Assembly: GCF_013343235.1 (NCBI RefSeq)
Contig: NZ_CP040094.1
Location: forward strand, 1,488,501-1,552,500
Direction: 5' to 3'
DNA length: 64,000 bases
Source of the DNA: Nostoc sp. TCL240-02
Lineage (GTDB): Bacteria > Cyanobacteriota > Cyanobacteriia > Cyanobacteriales > Nostocaceae
The notes beneath the pieces are model-generated. The model was not told where the DNA came from, made no database searches, and saw only the letters and a list, made by a program, of their open reading frames with translations. Made by a program: the position numbers and the translations under genes. Positions 18,601 to 26,024 of the stretch are shown here, piece by piece; within the stretch, counting starts at the first letter, position 1, and each line of letters starts with the position of its first letter.

Positions 18601-21436
18601 AGAAAAAGATTTATTTACAAACCTTGTTCCCTGTTCTACAGACTCGATTAACGCTCTGGTAGAAGAAGTTAAAATCAAATGCGTAAATACACCTCATGTT
18701 CTACATATCGTCCAGGAATGTGGTGAGAATCTGCCGGATGTGCTGACTGGTGAAAAAGAACCTTTAGAGTTGTATTTTGCGGTAAAAGAAAACAATCCAG
18801 AAATTGCAAATTCAGAATTACCTCTGGATACCCATTTAAAAGGGATCATGCAAGCAGCTATGGAACAGGTAGTAAAGTCATTACCACCAGATGTAAACCT
18901 GAGAATTCTGGAAATTGGTGGTGGAGGGGGTCTTGCCACGACAGAATTGCTACCTGTATTGCCATCTGAGCGCACCAACTACACTTTTACAGATGTAGGG
19001 GGTTTGTTTTTGAATCAAGCCAAACAGCAGTTTAGCGCTTATCCGTTTGTTGAATATCGTTTTCTTGATATTGAAAAACCGCCTACTGCACAAGGATTCA
19101 ACAGCCACAGTTTTGATGTAGTGGTAGCTGTCAATGTATTGCACGTAACTCGAAATATAACAAAAACCCTGGAGCATGTGCGATCGCTACTAGCTCCTGG
19201 AGGATTCCTGCTATTGTGGGAAATAACTCAACCACAATTAGACTTCGATCTCACCGATGGACTGCTAATGAATCCTTTAGAGGATGAAGAACGCAGCCGT
19301 GGTAATCCGTTTTTATCACAAAAGCAATGGCAGGAAGCACTAGTTTCTCAAGGGTTTGTTGAGGTAGCGGCTGTCTCTGAAACTGAAGCTTTTGGCGAAC
19401 AAATTTTGGTGGCTCAAGCTGCTGCATCGATAACTGACTCAGCACCTACAGCATTTACCGTCACGAAGCAAAAAGAGCAGAACCAAGACTTATTGGCTAA
19501 AAAATCAGATATTGCTGACTGGTTTTACATTCCTTCTTGGAAACGTACTATGCCAGCACACCTTTCTCAAGCTGGACTTGAGGTAAAAGCAGGATGCTGG
19601 TTAGTGTTTGTGGATGAGTGCGGCTTAGGTGAGAAGTTGATAAAACAACTAGTAGTTGAGAATCAAGATGTTATTTCCGTCAGAGTTGGAGAGCAATTTC
19701 AGCAAAATAGCGAATATTCTCAACGCACATATACGATTAATCCAGAAAAAGAGGATGATTACAATACCTTGCTCAAAGAACTTCGGAGCCTGGGTAAGAT
19801 TCCCAAAAGGATTGTTCATCTGTGGAGTGTGACATCAAACAGTTACACCAACTCAACAATTGAAGCTTTAGGCTGGTCGAGTTTGTTGTTTTTGGCACAG
19901 GCTATTACAGAAAATAATCAAACAGATGCTTTAGAAATTAGTATTGTCTCCAACAATTTACAAGAAATAACAGGTTCAGAAATACTGTGTCCAGAAAAAG
20001 CATTGGTTCTTGGAACTTGCAAAGTTATGCCGCTTGAGTATCCAAATATAACTTGTCGCAGTATTGATGTTGTAGTTCCTGTAGAAAGTGGGCAAGAAGA
20101 ACTTATCCAAACACTAATAGGGGAATTTATAACCCCTACGACTGACCAAATTATTGCTTATCGTGGGCGGAATCGCTGGGTACAAGATTTTGAACCTGCA
20201 CAACTACATAAAACCGTTAATGAAAATCTCCACCTTAGAAAACAGGGAGTATATCTCATTACTGGTGGATTAGGAGGTGTTGGTTTGCTGCTAGCAGAAT
20301 ATCTAGCGCAGACCGCGCAAGCAAAACTTATATTAGTAGGACGTTCAACTTTTCCCGACCAAGATGATTGGTCTGAATGGTTATCCACTCACGATCCACA
20401 AGATTATATCAGCCAGAAGATCCAAAAATTGCAGGGAATGAAAGCATTCGGTGCAGAGGTAATGGTAATCAGCGCCGATGTTACCAACCTTGAACAGATG
20501 TCCGCAGTATTTAAAAAAGCTAATCAACGATTTGGTGAGATTCATGGAGTAATTCATGCAGCCGCAGTTTTCGGCGGAGGGATGATGCAACTCACAACAA
20601 AAGAAACTGTAGCCAAAGCTTTAGCGCCAAAAGTGCAAGGAACACGAGTACTTGAAACTCTATTTAAGGAAAATAACTTAGATTTCTTTATACTCTGTTC
20701 ATCACTAAGTTCATTTATTGGTACATCTGGAATGGCAGATTATACAGCTGCAAATGCCTTCCTTGACTCCTTTGCTCATTACAGCGCTTCTAAATATGGA
20801 ACATGGAAATTCATTAAGTCTATTAACTGGGATAGATGGAACAACGTAGGAATGGCAATTCCTGTTGAAGCACGCCATCAAGAAATCACAGGGGAAAAAT
20901 TGGCAGCAGGAATGGCTGATTTGGAGGGCATAGAGGCTTTTAAACGTATTCTGTTTAGTAGCACAGTTTCTCAAATAATTGTATCAACACAAGATTTTCT
21001 CAATCTAATTAAGCCAAAGAAAACTCCTAAGTCTTTGGAAGAAAAATTAGCCCAACTTAATCAATTCAAAACAACTCACCCCCGTCCTAACTTAGCGAAT
21101 GCTTATATTGCTCCTAGTAATGAAATTGAGCAAACCCTTGCTGACGTTTGGCAACAACTTTTGGGGATTGAAAAAGTTGGTATTCACGATAACTTCTTTG
21201 AGTTAGGGGGAGACTCTTTATTTGCTACTCAATTAGTTTCTGAACTGTGCAAAACTTTTCAAACAGAACTTTCTTATAAAGGCTTTTTTAATAGCCCGAC
21301 TATAGCTGAGTTAGCTGAAGTTATTGTCCAAAAACTGGCTAACCAAACAAATTTAGAGGAATTAGCTCAAGCTTTAGCAGATATTGAACAACTATCACAG
21401 GATGAAGTGCAGGCATTAATTGCTTCACAACACTAA
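15635..21436 (+). CDS. Type I PKS module: KS-AT-MT-KR-ACP
   Basis: This 1933-residue module has a ketosynthase (10-430, VQTACSTSL near 183, EAHGTGT, KTNIGHL). Its acyltransferase has GHSIGEY near 632 and the malonyl signature HAFHS near 730. A C-methyltransferase region covers about 940-1270 with the SAM motif LEIGGGGGLATT near 1093. A ketoreductase covers about 1525-1720 (TGGLGGVG near 1543; catalytic SSLSSFIG and DYTAANAF). The carrier serine is in LGGDSLF near 1860. No dehydratase is seen, so the expected extension is an alpha-methyl-beta-hydroxy unit. Next to the preceding amino-acid module this would form a methylated statine-like residue; that is inferred. The gene is translationally coupled to the upstream NRPS by ATGA. 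Confidence 0.94.
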   Translation: MSIPIEAVHHNGSEIAIIGITGRFPGAKNVDEFWQNLQNGRESISVFTDEELLAYGLDAATLNNPNFVKARAVLEDVELFDAAFFGFNPREAEITDPQHRLFLECAYTALEDAGYDSENYQGSIGVYAGASFSRYLLNVYLNEDIIGSIDNHQLVIAGDKDYLTTRVSYKLNLEGPSFTVQTACSTSLVAVHLATQSLLNGECDLALAGGVSISSSRKTGYVYKEGAIGSPDGHCRAFDAQAQGTVGGEGVGIVVLKRLEDALADGDTIHAVIKGSAINNDGSFKVSYTAPRIDGQAKVIRTAQVVAEVEPETITYIEAHGTGTSLGDPIEITALTQAFRASTDKKGFCAIGSVKTNIGHLDAAAGVTGLIKTVLALKHQQIPPSLHFQEPNPQIDFANSPFYVNTKLAQWTTNNIPRRAGVSSFGIGGTNAHVILEEAPVGRQGEQGEQGRKYHLLVLSAKTESALETATVNLANHLQQYALNLADVAHTLGVGRRAFDHRRMVVCQDMNDAVKMLSTSESQRIFTHYQQPCNRPVVFMFSGQGTQYVNMARELYESEPTFTLTVDHCCELLKPHLGFDLRHVLYPNEAQTAKATEQLKQTIVAQPALFVIEYALAQLWMAWGVHPEAMIGHSIGEYVAATLAGVFSLEDALALVAIRGRLIQELPSGEMLSIQLPESEIQPLLTEELSLAASNGPSYCVVSGVAEAIAQLQQQLEAKGIGCRRLQTSHAFHSPMMEPILQSFTEHLEKLQLHPPKIKFISNVSGTWIAVAEATDPKYWVKHLRQTVRFNQGITELLKTQERIFLEVGPGRTLSTFVKQHNQDMIVLTSIRHPQEQQSDVAFLLNSLGRLWLCGIKVDWSSFYANEQRHHIPLPTYPFERQRYWIEAQKQPRQTAVDLAKSLVEACRVKARASIATLDEQTYLLNKQCLDRLCASYINLSLQRLGAFKSFNEQYSFEELCEQCQIIPRYRQLLYRFLDVLVEQGDLQQEKDLFTNLVPCSTDSINALVEEVKIKCVNTPHVLHIVQECGENLPDVLTGEKEPLELYFAVKENNPEIANSELPLDTHLKGIMQAAMEQVVKSLPPDVNLRILEIGGGGGLATTELLPVLPSERTNYTFTDVGGLFLNQAKQQFSAYPFVEYRFLDIEKPPTAQGFNSHSFDVVVAVNVLHVTRNITKTLEHVRSLLAPGGFLLLWEITQPQLDFDLTDGLLMNPLEDEERSRGNPFLSQKQWQEALVSQGFVEVAAVSETEAFGEQILVAQAAASITDSAPTAFTVTKQKEQNQDLLAKKSDIADWFYIPSWKRTMPAHLSQAGLEVKAGCWLVFVDECGLGEKLIKQLVVENQDVISVRVGEQFQQNSEYSQRTYTINPEKEDDYNTLLKELRSLGKIPKRIVHLWSVTSNSYTNSTIEALGWSSLLFLAQAITENNQTDALEISIVSNNLQEITGSEILCPEKALVLGTCKVMPLEYPNITCRSIDVVVPVESGQEELIQTLIGEFITPTTDQIIAYRGRNRWVQDFEPAQLHKTVNENLHLRKQGVYLITGGLGGVGLLLAEYLAQTAQAKLILVGRSTFPDQDDWSEWLSTHDPQDYISQKIQKLQGMKAFGAEVMVISADVTNLEQMSAVFKKANQRFGEIHGVIHAAAVFGGGMMQLTTKETVAKALAPKVQGTRVLETLFKENNLDFFILCSSLSSFIGTSGMADYTAANAFLDSFAHYSASKYGTWKFIKSINWDRWNNVGMAIPVEARHQEITGEKLAAGMADLEGIEAFKRILFSSTVSQIIVSTQDFLNLIKPKKTPKSLEEKLAQLNQFKTTHPRPNLANAYIAPSNEIEQTLADVWQQLLGIEKVGIHDNFFELGGDSLFATQLVSELCKTFQTELSYKGFFNSPTIAELAEVIVQKLANQTNLEELAQALADIEQLSQDEVQALIASQH
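16957..16990. repeat. G-rich repeat inside the second PKS KS-AT linker
   Basis: A GGCAGGGGGAGCAAGGGGAG tract, continuing as CAGGGGAGG, encodes GRQGEQGEQGRK between the KS and AT domains. It lies at the same linker position as the copy in the PKS at 7525 and resembles intergenic copies elsewhere in the window. Confidence 0.65.
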
Positions 21437-21451
21437 GTAACTAGACATGAT

Positions 21452-22417
21452 ATGACTATGCAATTACCACTTTCTTTTTACGAAATTAGTAAATTCATTT
21501 TTTTGACAGTTGCTTTAACTGTTTTTACTCGCTTAATTATTTATCTATTAAAAAGAACATGGCAAAAGCAAAAATGTAAATTAGTCTGGACACCAATTGA
21601 TGTTGTCGAACGTCGTACCAACCTCTTATATGATGAGTTTATTAAAGAGTATGCATCTGTGGGTAAACCTGTAATTATTACTGATGTCATGCAAGACTGG
21701 AAAGCATCAAAAAAGTGGGATTTAGATTTTTTCAAGGTGAAATATGGAAAAGTTGAATGCGCTATTAAACAAGATGATGTTGAGATTCATAGTTTAATGA
21801 CTATTGCTGAATACATTGATTATATGATTTCTGGTAATAGCAACAAACGTCTGTATCTAGCAAATTGGGTGGTTTCTTGTTATCCTGAGCTTTTAGATGA
21901 CTACCGAGAACCAATTTACTTTCCTAATTGGTTACAAAGACTGCCAAGAAATCTTCTCATAAAATATGAATGTGACAACCCGGAAATATTTATAGGTCAT
22001 AAAAATACATCGGTAGGTCTTCATAAAGATCCAGATAATTTCTCTGCGTGGTTAGGCTTAATTTCTGGACGAAAGCGAATTGTCTTATTTACGCCAGATC
22101 AAAAAGATGTTCTATACGATGGTAAAGTAGATATCTTCAACCCAGATTTAAAAAAGTTTCCACTATACGCTAAAGCAAATCCAGTAGAAGTCATACTAGA
22201 ACCAGGAGAAATTTTATATATCCCATCTCAGTGGTGGCATCATGTAAACAATCTGGAAAATAGCATAGGCGTTGGCAACATATTTATCAATGAATTTAAT
22301 TCAGAATTAGTCTTTCAATCTTTTGTTGAAGGCAACCCAATAAAAGGTCATTTGTTACCATTAGTTTTAGAATTTCCCTGGTTAGGAAAAGTTTTATTTT
22401 CTTTGGGGTTAATCTAA
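21452..22417 (+). CDS. Membrane-anchored JmjC/cupin-8-like oxygenase
   Basis: This 321-residue protein begins with a hydrophobic segment (about residues 10-30, FIFLTVALTVF) that looks like a single membrane anchor. The rest resembles the cupin-8/JmjC family of Fe(II)/2-oxoglutarate hydroxylases. It has an HxD pair in GLHKDPDN near residue 190, PGEILYIPSQWWHHV near 255 with the distal His, and the family hallmark KPVIITDVMQDW near the N-terminus. It lies 15 bases after the second PKS and before a broken aspartyl hydroxylase gene. It probably hydroxylates the peptide product or a carrier-bound intermediate, but no substrate can be read from sequence. ATG codons at 21452 and 21458 are both possible starts. 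Confidence 0.82.
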   Translation: MTMQLPLSFYEISKFIFLTVALTVFTRLIIYLLKRTWQKQKCKLVWTPIDVVERRTNLLYDEFIKEYASVGKPVIITDVMQDWKASKKWDLDFFKVKYGKVECAIKQDDVEIHSLMTIAEYIDYMISGNSNKRLYLANWVVSCYPELLDDYREPIYFPNWLQRLPRNLLIKYECDNPEIFIGHKNTSVGLHKDPDNFSAWLGLISGRKRIVLFTPDQKDVLYDGKVDIFNPDLKKFPLYAKANPVEVILEPGEILYIPSQWWHHVNNLENSIGVGNIFINEFNSELVFQSFVEGNPIKGHLLPLVLEFPWLGKVLFSLGLI

Positions 22418-22471
22418 TATCAAAATTTTAAAAATCTTATTATTATACAAACTTACAATTAGGAGTTTTTT

Positions 22472-23344
22472 ATGCTTCAACAAAATACTACAGAGTTTAA
22501 GTTTTTGTTTGGCTTTCTTGAATTCTTAAAATTTTTATACCCAAAAGGAAATATTCATCATGTTGAAGACTCACTAAAGTCTTATCTAGAGATGACACAA
22601 AGAGATTTGAACCTTAACCAGCCAATGGGAAAATTCATATATTCTGGTATTACTCACAAGCCTTGGTACGAATCTCATGAAAATGCTGTTTTGAGCCTCA
22701 TCTCCAAAACCCTAGAAAAAAACTTTGATCAGATAGAAAGTGAGTGGTTAGGCTATTTATCCTCTGATTATAAAATTATTCCTAAGTACAAGCCAAGTGA
22801 AATTTTTGGTGAATCACTAAAGAATCAAGATGAAGACTGGCAATATTACTTAATTTGGAGACAAGGTAAATTTACCAAAGCAGCTACATCCCTTTTCCCA
22901 AATACAGTCAAGATTATCTCAGAGCTAAATCCTTTTTTATATTCTTTTGGTGAGGTGGTATTTATTAACATGAAACCTGGAGTCGTTTTACCACCACATA
23001 TTGATGATATTAATATCTCTTTAACATGTCACTTTGGTATCCAAGTTCCAGAAAAGTGTGGTATTAAGGTTGGAGGTGAAACACGCAGTTAGAACCGAGG
23101 AAAAACTTTGTTTTTTGATAACAGTTTTGAACATGGAGCTTGGAATAAAAGCCAGGAAAATAGAGTTGTTTTGTTATTAGATTTATACCATCCAGAACTG
23201 ACAAGAATCGAGAAATTTCTCTTAAAATTTATCCTTAAACACTTTAACAAAAGTGAGTTTCATGGAATAAAAAATTCGGAGTACCAAAAACTATTACTGG
23301 ATAACTTAATTAGTCGTAGCAGCAGTAATCACATGGCTAAATAA
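22472..23344 (+). pseudogene. Aspartyl/asparaginyl beta-hydroxylase interrupted by in-frame TAG
   Basis: Two open segments (22472-23092 and 23108-23344) lie in the same frame, separated only by a TAG at 23090-23092. Joined, they give about 290 residues with Asp/Asn beta-hydroxylase family features. These are VLPPHIDDIN with the metal His, HFGIQVPEKCGIKVGGETRS before the stop, and FFDNSFEHGAWN with the second His, then RVVLLLDLYHPEL after it. In this family the position after GETR(S) is normally Trp, so a single G-to-A change (TGG to TAG) explains the stop. A good ribosome site (AGGAG) precedes the ATG. The stop separates the two metal histidines, so the truncated product should be inactive. 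Amber readthrough or a sequencing error are alternatives. Confidence 0.82.
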
Positions 23345-23393
23345 CGCCAAAATTATATTTATTTTGTTTTGTTGCATATCAGGTTTGGCGAAT

Positions 23394-24968
23394 ATGAGTG
23401 ACCTTTCACAACGGATTGCTGGTCTTTCTCCAGAGAAACTTAAGCTTCTTGCACAACGCCTTCAGAAAAAAAAAGAAAGCGTATTTTCACAACCGCAAAT
23501 AGTTCCTCAAAGTCGAGAGTCAAACTTATTCCCTCTATCTTTTGCCCAACAAAGGTTGTGGTTTATCGACCAATTACAACCTGGAAATAGTGCCTACAAT
23601 ATCTCCCAACCCATGCGTATTGTCGGATTGCTAAATGTGGCGGCACTAGAGCAAAGCTTTAACGAAGTTGTGAGACGGCACGAGGTTTTAAGAACTACAT
23701 TCAAAGTAGTTGATGGACAACCTCTGCAAGTTATTACTCCCAGTTTCAGCTTCAAACTACCAGTAGTAGATTTACAAAAACTTTCTCAAGAGCAAAGAGA
23801 GGCTGAAGTTTTGAGATTGGCGAGTGAAGAAGCCCAACAGCCTTTCGACTTAACCAAAGTGCCTTTATTACGAGTTACTTTACTGCAACTAGCGGCAGCA
23901 GAATATGCATTATTGTTGACTATGCATCATATTGTGGCTGATGGCTGGGCTATAGGTGTGCTGATTCACGAAATCGCAACTTTGTATGAAGCTTTCTCTA
24001 TTGGCAAACCATCACCCCTCTCGCAACTATCCATCCAGTATGCAGACTTTGCTGTGTGGCAAAGACAGTGGTTACAGGGAGAGCGTTTAGAAACTCAACT
24101 TGCTTACTGGCAAAGGCAATTAGGCGGTAAACTACCTGTTGTAGAATTCCCTAGCGAGCGGCGAGCTTCTCTACGAGACGCTCCGCAATCGCGATCGCCT
24201 ATCCAGACTTTCTCAGGAGCTAGAGAAACTCTGGTTCTACCCAAAACTTTATCTGAGAAGCTGAAAGCTCTGAATCAGCGCCAAGGCATCACACTATTTA
24301 TGATTCTGCTAGCGGCTTTCCAAACTTTGCTGCACTGCTACACCGATCAAGAAGATATCGTTGTTGGTACTGATATTGCTAACCGCAATCAAGCCGAGAC
24401 TAAAGAATTGATCGGGTTTTTTGTTAATCAGTTAGTATTGCGTACACATTTATCAGGAAATCCTACTTTTGTAGAGTTATTAGAACGAGTCCGCGAGATG
24501 ACTCTAGAAGCTTATGCTCACCAAGATTTACCCTTCGACAAATTGGTAGATGTTCTGAATCCAAAACGGGAGTTGAACCGTACACCATTATTTCAAGTCA
24601 AGCTTGTTTTGGAAAATACCCAAACCCCATCTTTGGAACTTCCAGGCTTAACTATCACATCTTTGAAAGTCGAAAACAAAACGGTGCAGTTTGACTTGCT
24701 GTTAGAGTTAAGCGAAACAGATCAGGGAGTATTTGGTGTATGGGAATATAACACTGACCTATTTGATCGGGGCAGTATTGTTAGGTTATCAAATAATTTT
24801 GCAACGCTTTTAACTAAGATTGCCACCCATCCAGAAACTAAATTAAGTGAATTAAAAAGAGTTCTTAATGAAGTAGATAAGAAACAGCATCTTGCTAGAG
24901 AAGAAGTTTATAAAAATACTATCGGACAGACATTAATCAACGTTAAACGTAGAGCAAATAACAGATAA
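23394..24968 (+). CDS. Free-standing NRPS condensation domain
   Basis: This protein of about 524 residues is a lone condensation domain. I chose the ATG at 23394 because it gives the usual N-terminal helix of NRPS proteins (MSDLSQRIAGLSPEKLKLLAQRL region). An upstream ATG at 23364 would add ten unsupported residues. The site HHIVADGWA near residue 178 is intact. After the C domain there is only a linker (KQHLAREEVYKNTIGQ) and then a stop. The same C-plus-linker unit is fused to a TauD domain in the first protein of the window. Here the hydroxylase is a separate gene starting 8 bases later in another frame. It most likely condenses the second PKS product with the amino acid loaded by the NRPS at 26025. 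A palindromic repeat interrupts the domain near residue 260. Confidence 0.9.
   Translation: MSDLSQRIAGLSPEKLKLLAQRLQKKKESVFSQPQIVPQSRESNLFPLSFAQQRLWFIDQLQPGNSAYNISQPMRIVGLLNVAALEQSFNEVVRRHEVLRTTFKVVDGQPLQVITPSFSFKLPVVDLQKLSQEQREAEVLRLASEEAQQPFDLTKVPLLRVTLLQLAAAEYALLLTMHHIVADGWAIGVLIHEIATLYEAFSIGKPSPLSQLSIQYADFAVWQRQWLQGERLETQLAYWQRQLGGKLPVVEFPSERRASLRDAPQSRSPIQTFSGARETLVLPKTLSEKLKALNQRQGITLFMILLAAFQTLLHCYTDQEDIVVGTDIANRNQAETKELIGFFVNQLVLRTHLSGNPTFVELLERVREMTLEAYAHQDLPFDKLVDVLNPKRELNRTPLFQVKLVLENTQTPSLELPGLTITSLKVENKTVQFDLLLELSETDQGVFGVWEYNTDLFDRGSIVRLSNNFATLLTKIATHPETKLSELKRVLNEVDKKQHLAREEVYKNTIGQTLINVKRRANNR
24158..24195. repeat. Palindromic repeat inserted in the C-domain coding sequence
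   Basis: The DNA contains nested inverted repeats: GAGC and TCTC, a TAC centre, then GAGA and GCTC, followed by a HIP1 site. It encodes the extra residues ERRASLRDAPQS. Other C domains in the window have only a short PTDFPRPAI-type segment at this place, so about nine residues look inserted in frame. Confidence 0.6.
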
Positions 24969-24976
24969 TAAAAATC

Positions 24977-26005
24977 ATGACAAAAATGGAATCTCTAGGA
25001 TATGTGAGACGGAAAGCTGTTAATATATCCACAGAAGAATTAATCAAAACTGAATTCCTTCAGCCAGGCTCTAACTTTCCTTTGGTGATTAAGCCTAGTG
25101 TGAAGGGTGTAAATCTGGAAAACTGGGCTAATAATAATCGAGAATATTTGAAATCTGAATTATTAAAATATGGAGCGATACTTTTTCGTGATTTCAAAGT
25201 TAATTCTATAGAAGAATTTGAGCAAATTATCGCAGCGATTTGTGGAGAAGCGATGGAATATCGGTATCGGGCATCTCCACGAACTCAAGTAGCTGGGAAA
25301 ATTTATACTTCAACTGACTACCCTGCCGATCAAAGTATTTTTCCTCACAATGAACACGCCTACTCGCCTACCTTTCCGTTGAAAATCTTCTTTTTTTGTA
25401 TGAGTCCAGCGCAAGAGGGAGGGGAAACCCCGATTGGTAGCTGTAGAAAGGTTTTTGAGCGGATTGATCCAATTATCCGCGATCGCTTCATTGAAAAGCA
25501 AGTTATGTATATGCGTAACTTTGGCAATGGATTTGGTCTTCCTTGGCAAACTGTATTTCAAACAACAGACAAAAATAAAGTAGAAGAGTATTGCAAAAAT
25601 AATGGAATTGAGGTTGAATGGAAAGCAGATAATCGTTTAAGAACTCGACAAGTTGGGCCAGCCATTCTCAAACATCCTCAAACAGGTGAAATAGTCTGGT
25701 TCAATCACGCAACTTTTTTCCACGTTTCCACATTGGAACCAACGATAGGCGAATCGTTATTGAAAAATTTGCCAGAAGAAGATTTACCAACTAACACATA
25801 TTATGGGGATGGTTCTGCAATTGAACCATCAGTGTTAGCTAGTTTGCGAACTGCTTATCAAGAAGAAATGGTTACTTTTTCTTGGCAGAAAGGAGATGTA
25901 TTGATGCTGGATAATATGTTATCAATACATGCTCGTAATCCATTTATTCCTCCCAGAAAAATTTTAGTGGGAATGGCTGAACCTTATACGCCCTCAAGTA
26001 TTTAA
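24977..26005 (+). CDS. TauD/SyrP-like Fe(II)/2-oxoglutarate beta-hydroxylase, stand-alone
   Basis: This 342-residue oxygenase is homologous to the C-terminal domain of the NRPS at 3-3203. Shared segments are TEFLQPGSNFPLVIKP, GAILFRDF, PAQEGGETPI, YYGDGS and MLDNML. The metal ligands are in FPHNEHAY near residue 120 and the distal His and 2OG-binding Arg are in IHARNPFIPPRK near 320. It lies between a free C domain and an interface-A-PCP-reductase NRPS, the same order as in the first module but on separate polypeptides. It should beta-hydroxylate the residue carried by the downstream NRPS. Pocket reading there suggests His rather than Asp, which is an inference. Confidence 0.9.
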   Translation: MTKMESLGYVRRKAVNISTEELIKTEFLQPGSNFPLVIKPSVKGVNLENWANNNREYLKSELLKYGAILFRDFKVNSIEEFEQIIAAICGEAMEYRYRASPRTQVAGKIYTSTDYPADQSIFPHNEHAYSPTFPLKIFFFCMSPAQEGGETPIGSCRKVFERIDPIIRDRFIEKQVMYMRNFGNGFGLPWQTVFQTTDKNKVEEYCKNNGIEVEWKADNRLRTRQVGPAILKHPQTGEIVWFNHATFFHVSTLEPTIGESLLKNLPEEDLPTNTYYGDGSAIEPSVLASLRTAYQEEMVTFSWQKGDVLMLDNMLSIHARNPFIPPRKILVGMAEPYTPSSI

Positions 26006-26024
26006 CTAACATTAAGGTAGCAAT

